From Eucalyptus grandis (Eukaryota > Streptophyta > Magnoliopsida > Myrtales > Myrtaceae): a stretch of 64,000 nt of DNA. Shown piece by piece: positions 34,784 through 46,081 of the stretch (position 1 is the stretch's first letter; every line of letters begins with the position of its first letter). Below the pieces are notes generated by a model. The model searched no databases, was not told the DNA's origin, and was given only the letters and a program-made list of their open reading frames with translations. Made by a program: the position numbers and the translations under genes. The stretch is taken from NCBI RefSeq assembly GCF_016545825.1, contig NC_052613.1:45304112-45368111 (forward strand). The letters are read 5' to 3'.

Positions 34784-34868
34784 ATATTGCTAATTGAGCT
34801 TTTACACAACTAATAATAATCAAAATCATGAAATAGTACGAAATCAATTGAAGTGGTTCGGGACCGAC

Positions 34869-35320
34869 CTCTAGCTAGCCGCTTTGGAGTGGAACAAGTC
34901 GATGTTGGAGAAGAACAACACGCCGATCTCCATCTCCTTACGGTAGATCTTTGCCTTTGCCTCTATCGGCTGCTCATGGAAGGCCTTCACTGCAACGATC
35001 ATGCGGTCCAGGACCTTTGTCGGCATGCCGTGGTTGACCACCTGGAAGAAGCCAAGCTCGCGAGCTGCACACCCCACTTCTGCAATGACAAAGGGCCGCT
35101 GGAAGGAGCCATAGCAGCAGAGGTTGATGGTGGGGATGGAGTCAGGCTTGAGGCGGGCAGGCTTGAGGGTGGATAGGGTCTCAAGCAGGTGAATGAAGAG
35201 GGGAGGGAGGGAGGTGAGGCCAAAGTCGACGAGACCTTTGACGCCGAGCTTGGATTCTTCAAACCACTTGAGCTCTTGGGCTCGGTCGAAGGCTTGTTGA
35301 GTGGTGTCAGTGATGTCCAT
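34869..35320 (-). pseudogene. Dioxygenase copy A, exon 1
   Basis: ATG at 35320 opens about 150 residues: [18 protein letters not shown], then [25 protein letters not shown], and the DIOX_N part with [12 protein letters not shown]. This is the N-terminal module of the ACC-oxidase-homolog dioxygenases. The last full codon before the donor (AG|gtcggt) is TAG where copies B-D have TGG. Exons 2-3 lie at 13954-14341 and 13603-13851. The start is head-to-head with the zinc-finger gene start at 35744, with 423 bp between them. Confidence 0.85.
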
Positions 35321-35743
35321 GGATGGAGTCTCCTCGTTCTAGTTGGAGCAAGGTTCTGGGATTGGGTTGGATGAGGACGACGCGTAAGGAAAGGGAAGAA
35401 GGAAGAACGAGGAAGCGAGGTGAGTGGGACAAGAAGAGACACCTTCCACATATATTCGAAAGAGAGAGCGAGAGAAAAATGGGGAGAAAAAGTGGGGTTG
35501 CAATTTGTCTAATTATAATTTCAAATTTGGATTGAAATCCTTCAAAATTACGACTAACTTTAGCTGATAAACCTATTCCTTTGGACCAAAATATCCCCGT
35601 GTCTTTGGGCAATGTAATTTGGCGCGAGATTTCGCCTTCCACAGTATGCGAGTGGTAGCCTGTCATATCGTCAACATCCCAAACGTCTAAACGCGAGCCT
35701 TCCGTGCCCATCTGCCGCCAAAATTCACGTCCTCTCAGACTCA
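35321..35743. promoter_or_regulatory. Divergent intergenic region between dioxygenase A and the zinc-finger gene
   Basis: The 423 bp between two divergent starts would hold both promoters. TTTGGCGCGAGATTTCGCC at about 35618-35636 resembles an E2F-type site (TTTGGCGC) within an imperfect palindrome. A GA-rich leader lies at 35459-35490. I see no clear TATA box for either gene. This is inference from position. Confidence 0.4.
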
Positions 35744-38700
35744 ATGCACGAACTCTTCACAAAAAGTCGTTGGTATCTTCAACATCACTTCCCCAACCTC
35801 AGATTCGTCGTTACCTCCGCTCGTTCCCGCCAGTACACCGATGTCCCGAACCCCGACTCCGGGCTCGACTTCCCTGGCAACAATGTGCTCGAGGAGCTCG
35901 AGTCTTCGAAACCCATCAACCCAATTCCCCGATTCGCTCCGGGGATGGAGAATAACTTCCATCGGACGAAGCCCTCTAAGTTGACGGTGACGGCGGCAGC
36001 TCAGATTTCGCATCCGTGGCCCGAGTGGGTGGATTTGATGGTGCTTCTGTCGAAGGGAGGTTACTTTGATCCGGAGGGCAACCCGTTCCGGAATGTGGAG
36101 TTGGGTCCGAAAGAATCGAATCTCAGTAGAACCGCATGCCTGAATTTCGCCCGCGACAGATACGACGTTATGAGGTACCGAAAGGAATGACCTTCGGTTG
36201 GTGCGCTTTACCTGTTTGATTTAATTACAGAGACATTGGGCTTTGGTGATGATGGTGAGGTTAATAGACCTCTGTGCCTTCTTGAGGAGTATATATTTTG
36301 TGGGTAGGCAGGGCTTCTTCGGAACAGAGTTCGTTATAAGCCTCATTCTGATCGTTGTGAATGTATTGCTCATATGAGCTTGAAGAGAGTTCAAACTTTC
36401 TCCAGGTTCTTGTTAAATGCCGCATTTAAATACCCACCAGCATATTGCATTTGGAGAGCTAACTCTGTCACGTTTGACTGTCATTCCTGGCCAAACTTTA
36501 TATTTCTCTTGCTTTGAGGTTAAGAGCATGCTAGTTATGGGAATCGGAACTCCACCATCTTCAAACCAGGCCAAAAATCACAACATTGTGAAGGAAAAAA
36601 GTTCTCTTCTTTTTTTTTTCATTTTGAAAACACGGAGTAGTTATTTGAGAATGGTCAAGTTGTTTAGGATAATATCACCATGTCGTGTCAACTATGAAGT
36701 AATGGCCTATTATCATATATCCATAGATTTGTAATTTGTTTGTTTTGCAAAAAATGAATGATTTGGAAAATATTTTATTAGAAATGATCGCTTGTATCTT
36801 TTAAAATAATTAGTCACTTGTAAATGTTTTCAAAATTGATAACAATATATGTTAAATATTTTTATGGATGATGAAAATATTTTTCATCATTTATTTTTGT
36901 AAGCGATACAAGTGACCACTTTTTAGAAACGTAGACATTTTCTCCCGAGCTTTCTTTTATCCAGAATTCTGTTAGTAAGCTAAATGTAATATTGTTAAAA
37001 GCACCTTAGTTGGCATCTTAGTCCGTCTTTTTCTGCATAGTGGCAACAACATGGTGCCTTATGTGCGTCCTCCTTTACTTAGAAAAGAGAATCCACAGGA
37101 CTTGCCTTTAGGTGTTAAGCTTGCCCATCCACTATCAGGCCTTTCTATGTTACTATACCTTTCTCTAGAAATGAAGTATTTGACTAGAATCTGGAGCCAA
37201 AGATTTTCGATGGCACATAACCTGAAAAGAGGCAATTCATATTACATTGGGCATGTGATAATAACGCATATTAAAAATTTAGCTGGCAATCAATTTGACA
37301 GTATGCATTCTGATTCAGAGGTTAGCTATTCAATGTGGCTAATGACTGTCCAATGCAATATCATCACCAAATAGGTATCCAACAACATAGCTTTACTTGA
37401 GAAATCGGAGGTTTCCTCATTTACAAAGAGTCGCTTAACTCATATTCAGAAGGTTTTAACAAGACATTTCCTGATAGGTATTTGTCAAAGAAACATATTC
37501 AGGTCATAGCAGGGTGTGGATGCCCTAGCACTGACAGAAAAGTGGTGAACTCTGGTAAGCGCTTGAGGGCACATGTGGACATCGATGAGGGAAATCTACG
37601 TTCTCTTCTTAAAGACTTCCAGTAATCATTAGATTATATAGTTTCATCAGTCATACCCATTACAGACAGCTGCTTTGCCAGGTTTGCAGCTCCTGCAACT
37701 TGAGGGGAAACTGTGAGAGAGCATTTGTGAAGGCTCGTGAAGATGAAGGAGGGCGCACAGTTGATGTTATGCGAATCTTGTTGACATACGGACTTGACCC
37801 CATAAGCGATACTGTGGAGAATAAACCATGTCTGACTAGAACAGTTAAGGAATCAGTCAGAGCACTGCTAAAGCAAATGGCAGAGTATGGCACCGATGTA
37901 CTTGGCTCTGATTCGTTGAAATCCACACCAGCTGGTGATTTATCCTCGCATTCAAGTTCGGAAGAGAAAGGCTACAAAGATGTTCCAATGAAACACGGAG
38001 ATTGGCATTGCCCCAAGTAATGCAATTGTTAACATCCTATTGATTAATTTGAGTTTGCTCCGAATATTTGATATAATTCTGCATATGGCAGGTGCAACTT
38101 CTTAAACTTTGCTAAGAACATCAAATGCTTGCGATGCGATATTTTTTCTCAGGAAAGATTGAATCAACTACTGGAAGACCAAGATCATCTTCCGCTAAAG
38201 AAAGGAGACTGGATATGTGACAAGCGATTGCTTCTCATGCCTTTTCTCACTTGTTCACTGATTTGTGGTGAGCAGAGCTCCTTGCTTATAGAAACTGTTG
38301 CATTTTGCAGATGCAATTTCTTAAATTTTGCAAAGAATACTAGATGTTTGCGGTGCAAAGAGAAACTCCCAGAAAGGCAACTCAATCCTGGGGAGTGGGA
38401 ATGTGAATCGTGAGTTCTTGCTAATCCAGTCTTTTAGTTAATTCCTACATTGAGCAGTTATAGTTGTTCATGAGCTGTTCTGCCCTTACGGATCTGTGAT
38501 TGGTAGATGCAATTACATCAACTTTAGAAGGAATATGGTATGCTTGAAGTGTGATTATAGAAGGCCTAATGCATCAAATTCAAAGGGCTTGTCTCAACGA
38601 GAGCATGATGCTGGAAATCACAATCAAGGTCATGGAGCCGTTGAAGATAAAAATTCTATGTGGTCTCTTGAGAAGAAATAGTCAAATGCAAGTGACAAAT

Positions 38701-39000
38701 AGGTGGAGATTTGTGGATGGAGAGAATGGGGTCACTGAGAAACCAAAGTTGACAAACTCATTGAACGAGGTTTCTGGAATTCTTGATTTTCCAATTGCAG
38801 GAGGCATGAGCGATGTGTCTTGTGACACAGAAAAGAGGGAAATGTGGAAACTGAAGATGCTGGAAAGAAGCAGAATGACTGCAGAGGAAAAGGCAAATCC
38901 AGATGAGCCACGCTCATCCAGACTTTATAGGAACTCAGAATCACCAGACTCTGAGGACGATGAAGAAATGGCTGAATGGTTCGGCAGTGGGAAGACGTGA
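35744..39000 (+). CDS. VAR3/OZ-like RanBP2-type zinc-finger protein, six exons (probably defective)
   Basis: Exons: 35744-36174, 37478-37595, 37682-38016, 38092-38223, 38311-38409, 38507-39000. Exon 1 carries HPWPEWVDLMVLLSKGGYFD, the conserved N-terminal block of the VAR3/OZ organelle zinc-finger family, whose members act in chloroplasts (RNA editing, plastid development). Exons 3-6 encode three RanBP2 fingers of the form GDW-x-C-x2-C-x10-C-x2-C (about 38000-38150, 38205-38360, 38390-38555), each split by an intron inside the first C-x2-C. The tail is acidic and ends EEMAEWFGSGKT. Phases add up across all exons, supporting the model. Defects: the exon 2 donor is CT instead of GT (37596), the exon 4 donor is GC (38224), and one extra A near 38675-38680 shifts the frame before NSQMQVTNRW. 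It is a decaying copy or has consensus errors. No transit peptide is obvious upstream of the Met chosen, the only in-frame Met after a stop. Confidence 0.72.
36175..37477 (+). other. Intron 1 of the zinc-finger gene
   Basis: 1.3 kb from donor GAG|gtaccg to acceptor gatag|G. It contains a MITE-like insert (36738-36905). Open frames here (for example 36417-36734 and 37051-37374) have no recognisable similarity and are not supported as genes. Confidence 0.55.
36738..36905. mobile_element. MITE-like foldback insert in zinc-finger intron 1
   Basis: The left end GCAAAAAATGAATGATTTGG followed by AAAATATTTT is mirrored on the opposite strand at the right end (AAAATATTTTTCATCATTTA then TTTTTGT). GATCGCTTGTATC and GCGATACAAGTGACC form a further inverted pair. 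The ends are approximate and no target duplication is established. Confidence 0.45.
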
Positions 39001-39372
39001 GTATAGATGCCTGTACATGTAATTGGCAAGAATCAAATTCATTTGTTTCTTTGCCTCTATAGGTTTTCCAGGATACTGCCTTCTATTTTCCAGTGCACGG
39101 TAAACTATTCATCTCGTGCAATCTTGCTGTTGAGTTCCCATGTCTGTGATTGGTTCAGTCTCTGTGGAATGAGTTTAATGAACAAACTTCATCCATCGCA
39201 CAATTTACTGTCACACATGGAATATGCAAACGAATATATGCAAATTAACACTATAAGAACAACAATCACACAAGGTCTAGTAGAGTTTAGGGGAAGAACT
39301 CAGTATTTCCTTCAGTATTACAAGGAAGCATCTTGTTCTTTTGTCACCTCTTTTGACCTATGCACCTCTCAA

Positions 39373-40850
39373 TCATGCTCTGAAGTAATTTATTAGACTT
39401 TTCCCGTCCAACTCCTTAGTAAAGAATCTCCTCATGTATTCGTTGAAGGTAAACTGCCGAAAAGCAGCGGGCTTATCTGAGGACACAAGCTCTGGGAACG
39501 GTCCGAACTCATTCTCGCGATTGCTTGGATTGCAGAAAACTACTATCAACACACGTGGCTCTTGGCTGGAGTTGGCCAACACCCGGTGGTCTACGCTTTT
39601 GTACTCATCATTAGACATGATCTGGAAAAATCAAAAGCACGTGAATTGACTTGTATTTCACAGTAGAGTGTAACTTTTCAACTTATTCAGGTGCGAAGTC
39701 CTCAAAGGGAGTTTACCTGGAGGATGTCACCAATGTTCACAATAAGAGCACCTGGGACTGGTGTCACCTCCACCCACTCATCGCCGTGCTTCACCTGCAA
39801 CCCACCGACCTGGTCCTGCAGGAGTACCGTGATCACTCCTGGGTCCGCGTGGGATGTCAAGCCGACCGTCAGGTCGGGCTGGGGACAATACGGATAGTAA
39901 TGCCCCCACCATCATCCTCGTATCCAAACATGTCAATTCCTGCAGCTTGCCGGGACTCAATCCTAGTCCCTCGCTCAACAGCCCCAGCAGGATGCTCCCC
40001 AGTCGTTCGACCTGCTGATTCCACTCCAACACCTCATTTCTGCACAGCTCGGGGATCTCTTCCACGTTTGCTAATTTCGGCCCCAGCCTTACTTGGAGCG
40101 TATCCCTGCATATCATCATTCCGGACATTAATTGAACTGGATCTTTTCTTTTGCCCAATTCTTTTTTCTTCAAACGATTTTTTCTTTCGTTTGTCAAAAT
40201 GAATTCTCTAACCGTATGATGCATAATTTGTCAATACGACAGTCAACACATCAGGATGTGTCTCTGCCTTCTTTTCAGACATAATATGATACATCAGTTC
40301 AGTAGTGTCGTTTGCCGATCTAGCTCTTATAAATCTAATTTTCATCAATTTCATGAATTTGATCGCACATGCTCGTGGCTTACTTACCTCCAGCTCGCCG
40401 CCTTGGAGAGGGACAGGTCGATGTTGGAGAAGAAGGACACGCCGGTGTCCGACTGCCTCCGGTAGATCCTCGCCTTTGCCTCCGCCGGCTGCTCATGGAA
40501 GGCCTTCACGGCCGCGACGGTGCGGTCCAGGACCTCCGTGGGCACGCCGTGGTTGACCACCTGCAAGAAGCCGAGCTCGCGGGCGGCGCGCCACCTCCCC
40601 AACGACGGCGGGGCGGGGCGGGGCAGCGGGCGGAGTCACAGCAGCCGGAGAGGTCGATGGTGGGGATGGAGCAGGGGCGGGGGGCGGTGGGCCTGAGGTA
40701 GGAGAGGGTCTCTGGCCGGTGGATGAAGAGGGGAGGGAGCGAGGCGAGGCCGGAGTCGAGGAGGCCCTTGACGCTGAGCTTGGACTCTTCGAACTGCTTG
40801 AGCTCCTGGGCTCGGTCGAAGGCCTGTCCACCGCTGTCCGTGACGCCCAT
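39373..40850 (-). pseudogene. Dioxygenase copy B (2OG/Fe(II), ACC-oxidase-homolog type), least decayed copy
   Basis: Exons on the minus strand: exon 1 40850-40388, exon 2 40105-39717, exon 3 39621-39373. Splice sites are canonical (GAG|gtaagt, tgcag|GG, CAG|gtaaac, ccag|ATC). Exon 1 starts [18 protein letters not shown]. Exon 2 holds the DTLQVRLGPK start and, after a frame correction, the His-x-Asp iron motif. Exon 3 holds VDHRVLANSSQEPRV with the second iron His and the 2-oxoglutarate Arg, ending in KSLINYFRA. Two lesions: GC-rich expansion and 2-bp loss around 40580-40635 in exon 1 shift the frame before [13 protein letters not shown], and an extra C in the run at 39903-39907 shifts exon 2 after MMVG. 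No in-frame stop was found elsewhere, so this copy was the last functional one or is affected by sequencing error. The substrate cannot be inferred. It is tail-to-tail with the zinc-finger gene. Confidence 0.82.
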
Positions 40851-43766
40851 GGCTCGACTCCGATTCCTGGTTCGATCGATGTATGCGAGGGTGAGGGGGA
40901 TGGTGGAGGCGGTGGTGGGTGTGAGGAAAGAGACTGGGGGAAGGAAGAATGACATGAACGAAGGACATAGCGTGATTGTTCATCGGTCAAAGTCAAACCC
41001 CGCCATCGCGTAACGAGGGATTTCACGCCAAAGGGAGAGATGATACCGCCGGGCCTCAACGCTCTCCTTCTTTTTTCCTTTTGAAGGTAGACAAGGCAAG
41101 ACGCCGTAATGAATTACGTAACAATTAGAAAATAAATAACGAGTCAACGCATCTAGATTGCAGAAGATATATATATTTTTTCTAAATATGACAAGAGATC
41201 ATAGTGACTAATTATTGAACTATTATATTGTGATTGTTCGATTGGTTGTTATAATTTAATCTTAATCTGTCAAAAACATGAATATTTTTAAACAATGATC
41301 TTTTCCCACTTGGGAATTTCTAACGTCACTTTGAGATAATGGTGACTTTCACTCTCATGATTAACTGTTCCGAAAAATAACTACCGTCTTAAGCATCATT
41401 GCTCCATATTTACCAAAGATAGAATTGGAAGAATTACTTGGAGACACGGGAAGGACAACACTTCAAAGAAATCAAAAGGCTACTGCATTTTCTTTTCTTG
41501 GAAGGCTAGAGAATGGGTGGGGATGGAACGGACAACGACGAGGGTTTGAGAAGCTATCGATAGGTCTAATATTTGAGAGCTGCGACCAGTGTACACCTAT
41601 CCCATGTTTGTACGTGACGCACAATGCTGATACGTGAACAATGACGTGACACAGTTTTATTAATTTTCCAAGATAATTAGTTCTCCTAAAAATTCTGTGA
41701 AATTTCAATCTCATGAACTTTTTTGGTTTGCTATTTGGTTTGAGTTATTCTTGCATCCGCAAATGGCTCATGATCCGTACTATTCACAAAGACAAATCAA
41801 TGAACATCAATTTGAGTCAGTGCCTTCTAACTTTAATGGTTGAACTCCTTAAAATCAAATTGAGTATTAGATTAGGCTAATAGCATGTGGTTGGATGTGT
41901 TCAAACAAGTCGAAATATGTTTGAAAGTTTTGAGAGTTAAAAGGTCACTCTATAGAAAATTATATACAATCGAACATGAGGTTGGACTCTTTCTGTATTA
42001 CAACAACATGACATTTTAATTGTTATTTCTGTCTCATGTGACGTCAAATCGGTATGATTCTTGATACTAAGAAAGCTTGTGATTTCTAATTTCAAAAAAT
42101 ACATTGGAACCAAAGATTGAAAATATTCCCAAGAACATCCTTATTGGGTAATTGAAACTAAAGGTCGTGATAAGTTATGATTCGATGGGTGGGTTCGAGC
42201 AAATTAGCTATTGAAGACTACCGTTTTTTATTTTATTGGGAGGCTAGTGAAAGGATGAGGAAAGAATGAACAAAAAGGAACAAATACAAGGGTTTGGGAA
42301 GATGCATCGGTTTAATGTTTGAGATTTGCGACCATTTTACGCTAAATGAGGGAGGGGTGGAGGGAGGGAAAAACGAGGGAAATAAATGAGGACGTGAATT
42401 AAATTTGGGGCGTGAGGGCTACGGTGGATCCCCGGGGGGTTGCATTTTTTTTTTTATAAAGAGTTAAATAAATGAGGTTTTTTTTTTGTCACCCTACTTT
42501 ATTCCTACTCTACACTCACTCTCGACTTTTGCCCTACCTCTTATAGGGCGTGGGAATCGAAACCCACTTCTGAAACTTACGCGTCCTCACCCCATCCTTC
42601 CCTGAGAAGGTGGAGATTTGAACCCCTCACCTCCCCCTTCCATGTTAGAAGAGTGGCTACTGGGGCGAATCCCAATGGTTAATGAGGTTATAAAATGACT
42701 TTTTAAAATAAAAATACTAAATATTAGATAATAATAAATTTTGATCATAGTAGAAGATAATAAATTTATTTAAATAAGTTAATTCTAATTTCTTAATAGT
42801 CATTAGTTTCATCAATAACTTTTGTTAGAGTTAGAAACATGTCCCCAAATATGGATATGCATTAACTATGAATATATCTTATGAATCTCATATGAATAGA
42901 TTTATTAATATTATTAGTATGAATTCATTATAGGCTCTTTTGTTATTATGTATGAATTGTGAATTTGAATCAAATTAATTAAAAATAAAAATATTTATTT
43001 GATATACAACGTGTCCCAACGTGTCAGAATTCTTTATTTACGAGAAATGACGTATCAACGTGTCGTATTGCGTGTTCGTGTCGCGTGTTGATGCTACCTA
43101 GTGAGATTACCGACCCCTTTCGACTTGGGGGACCAAGTGTACATTTTCCAACCACAAATAAAATAAAATAATTATTTTTTGGGTCAATTATAATGAGTTG
43201 CAAGTAGCAAAGGAAGACCTTGCTCCCCCCTCCTGACTCTGTAACAAGTAAATAGTATCTTAGATAAAAACTCACATATATTTTTGACATTTTTCCTTTT
43301 CTTTTCTAAAGAGTTATTAGGTTCAATATGAGATCACTCATTAAACTCTATATTGTGTTCAAACTAGCTACTCAATTGGTGCTTTGTGTGAGCTTGTCTA
43401 TATGCATTTTTTTTAATCACTAGGAACACTACTGATACGGTAATTGATATGTGAAAAGAGATGAGACTTGATTAATAATGATACATATAATTTTCTAGAG
43501 GAATATCAAATTAGGGTTCACCAGGAGATGCAAAAGGCATTGCGATGTCATGTATTTTGAGCATGTAAAACATAATAGAAAAAAAATGATTTTTTAGAGT
43601 GCATACATGAAAGTTATATTTGAAATAAGTTGATTTGAATAATAGAACAGAGTATCATACAATATAAATAGTCCATATGTTTTAACGATTCGTAAGATTT
43701 AGGGGGAGAACCACGTGTTTCCTTAAGTGCCATAGGGAAGTATTTTTGGGCCTATGCACCTCTCAC
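40851..43766. other. Intergenic region between dioxygenases B and C
   Basis: No gene was found. About 41580-42340 is related to 46985-47830 upstream of copy C, and about 43190-43766 is related to 49565-50138 downstream of copy E. The repeats are therefore duplicated flanks of the dioxygenase units. A tRNA-like/SINE-like patch lies at about 42480-42690. Confidence 0.6.
42480..42690 (-). mobile_element. SINE-like dispersed repeat candidate
   Basis: The minus strand carries GGTGAGGGGTTCAAATCTCC (B-box-like GGTTCAAATCT) near 42610-42630, a second GGGTTTCGATTCCC near 42550-42565, and an oligo(A) tract near 42478-42489. A convincing A box and target duplication are missing, so this is tentative. 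Confidence 0.3.
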
Positions 43767-45260
43767 TTATGCCCTGAAGTAATTTATCAAACTTTTCCCC
43801 TCCAACTCCTTTGTGAAGAATCTCCTCATGTACTTGTTGAGGTTGAATTGCTGGAAAGCAGCAGGTTTATCTAAGGATATGAGCTCTAGGAACGGTCTGA
43901 ACTCATTCTTGCGATTGCTCGGGTCGCAGAAAACTGCTACCGACACACATGGCTCTTGGTTAGGGTTGACCAACACCCGGTGGTCCATGCTTTTGTACTC
44001 GTCGTTAGAAATGGTCTGGGAAAACAAAAATCGCGTGAATGGATCTCTGTTTCACTGAAGAATGTAACTTTTTAACTGACTTGGGTGCTTTAGAGACACT
44101 CCTAGTCCTCAATAGGAGTTTACCTAGAGGATGTTGCCGATGTTCACAACCAGAGCACCCGGGACTAGTGTCACATCCACCCACTCATTGCCGTGCTTCA
44201 CTTGCAACCTGCAAACCTAGTCCTGCAAGAGCAATGTGATCACTCCTGGGTCCGTGTGGGACATCAAGCCGACCGTCAGATTAGGCTGGGGACAGTACGG
44301 ATAGTAATTCCCCACCATGGCCCTCGTCTCCAAGCACGTCAATTCCGGTAGCTTGCCCGGACTCAATCCCAGCCCCTCGCTCAACAATCCCATCAGGAGG
44401 CCTCCCAGCTGCCGGACCAGCGGATCCCATTCCATCACCTCATTTCTGCAGACCTCGGGGATCTCTTCCATGTCCCCTTTCGGCTCCAGCCTTATCTGGA
44501 GCGTGTCCTCGCAATATTATTCCTTGCATTGCTTGAACTGATTCTTTCTGCTTTCCTAATTCTTTATTTATACATGAATTCTTCTTTTGTTTGTGCCCGT
44601 GAGAAACTAAAACAAAAATGAATTCCCTGATATTATACGATCCAGATGTATAATTTCTCAATATATGATATATCGTTTCGTGTCCTTTTCTAGTTCCCTA
44701 CAAAATTCTAAACTTGACTCGACCCGATCGCATATGGTAATTCAGCTTTTGCAAATTACTATCTTTTTTTTAATCAAATTCATGAATTAGAACGAAATTA
44801 ATTGAAGTGGCTTCGTTGATTACCTCCAGCTAGCCGCTTTGGAGTGGAACAAGTTGAGGTTGGAGAAGAACGCGACCCCGGTCTCCATCTCCCTCCGGTA
44901 GATCCTCGCCTTCGCCTCCGCCGGCTGCTCGTGCAAGGCCTTCACCGCAGTGATCGTCCGGTCCAGGACCTCCACCGGCACGCCGTGGTTGACCACCTGG
45001 AAGAAGCCGAGCCCGCGAGCCGCGCACCCCACTTCCTCGACGACGGAGGGACGGTGCCCGGAGTCACAGCCGGAGAGGTCGATGGTGGGGATCGAGTCGG
45101 AGCTGGGCCGGGCGGGCCCGAGGTCAGAGAGGGTCTCGGGCGGGTGGATGAATAGGGGAGGGATGGAGGTGAGACCGGAGTCGACGAGGCCTTTGACTCC
45201 GAGCTTGGATTCGTCGAATTGCTTGACCTCTTGGGTTCGGCCGGTGTCGGTGACGCCCAT
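43767..45260 (-). pseudogene. Dioxygenase copy C (2OG/Fe(II), ACC-oxidase-homolog type)
   Basis: Exon 1 45260-44824 is fully open (146 codons; [58 protein letters not shown]). Exon 2 44507-44124 contains [20 protein letters not shown] with the iron-binding His and Asp. Exon 3 44015-43767 contains MDHRVLVNPNQEP with the second His. Defects: one G is missing at the exon 2 acceptor (gag|GACACG instead of cag|GGACACG), which shifts the frame. A TAG lies at 44217-44219 (LLLQD-stop) and a second TAG is the last codon of exon 2. Apart from these it is close to copy B. The start codon lies at the same place as in B. Confidence 0.84.
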
Positions 45261-46081
45261 GGATCGACTCCGAGTTTCTGGTTCGGCCGATGCAAGTGTC
45301 GTGCTGCAAGGAAAGAGAAAGGGAAGGACGAGGAGGCGATGGCAAAGGGAGAGGAAGAGACAGCTTCCTTCCCAGATTCACTCGACAAAAACCAAACCCC
45401 ACGGTCGCGTGCTAAATGGCATTACGAAAGAAGGAAATAATGTCGGTTTTCTCAACGCTCTTTGTTAAAAAAAAAAAGAAAAAAAAAAGAAAAAAAAAAG
45501 ATGCCGTATTCGTGTGGTGGAGTGATATGAGTAAAGAACGCGATGGAAATATCAACGTAAAAATGAGAGAACAAACTTACGAGTCAATGCATCTCGATTA
45601 CGCGAGGCTAAATTTTTCTTTTTATTAAAAAAATGGGGAAATTGCAGGTTTTTAAAGCGTCGTTTTGATGATTAGTCGTTCAACTATATTTCAACTGTTC
45701 AATTATTAGTTATTATTGCTCGTGTCAATTCTATGACATCTTTATAGGTTTTTCCAAATTTATAGAGAAACTGAAGCATTACGATGGTCCTTTTTTTTTT
45801 TTTTTGGGGGTTTTGGGGAGAAGATTGGTACCGCCTCTTCACCAGGGCGAATTAATTTCTCTAAAAATTGGCTACTGGCTTAAGCACTATTGTTCCATTT
45901 CCCAAAAGATAGGATTGGAACCGGAGATAACGGGAAACCATGGCTCTTATGGAATAAAAAAGAGTGTCTTTTTATTTTTTTACAGTGTTTGATATTAACA
46001 ACAAAATAAAAGCACAAGATGGGTAAAGAGCTTAGCGTGGAGAAACGCGAGGGCCCAGGAAATTAATAATAAGTTTACAGG

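Noticed and set aside
36417..37374. Possible small genes at 36417-36734 and 37051-37374
   Set aside because: Both lie in intron 1 of the zinc-finger gene, show no recognisable motif, and one overlaps the edge of the MITE-like insert.
40493..41059. Several long GC-rich open frames on both strands (40305-41059)
   Set aside because: They are shifted or antisense readings of exon 1 of dioxygenase B, produced by its GC richness. Only the frame with the DIOX_N motifs is conserved among the five copies.
44844..45468. Plus-strand open frames of 100-172 codons opposite dioxygenase C exon 1
   Set aside because: They are antisense to a conserved exon and are not maintained in copies A, B or D.
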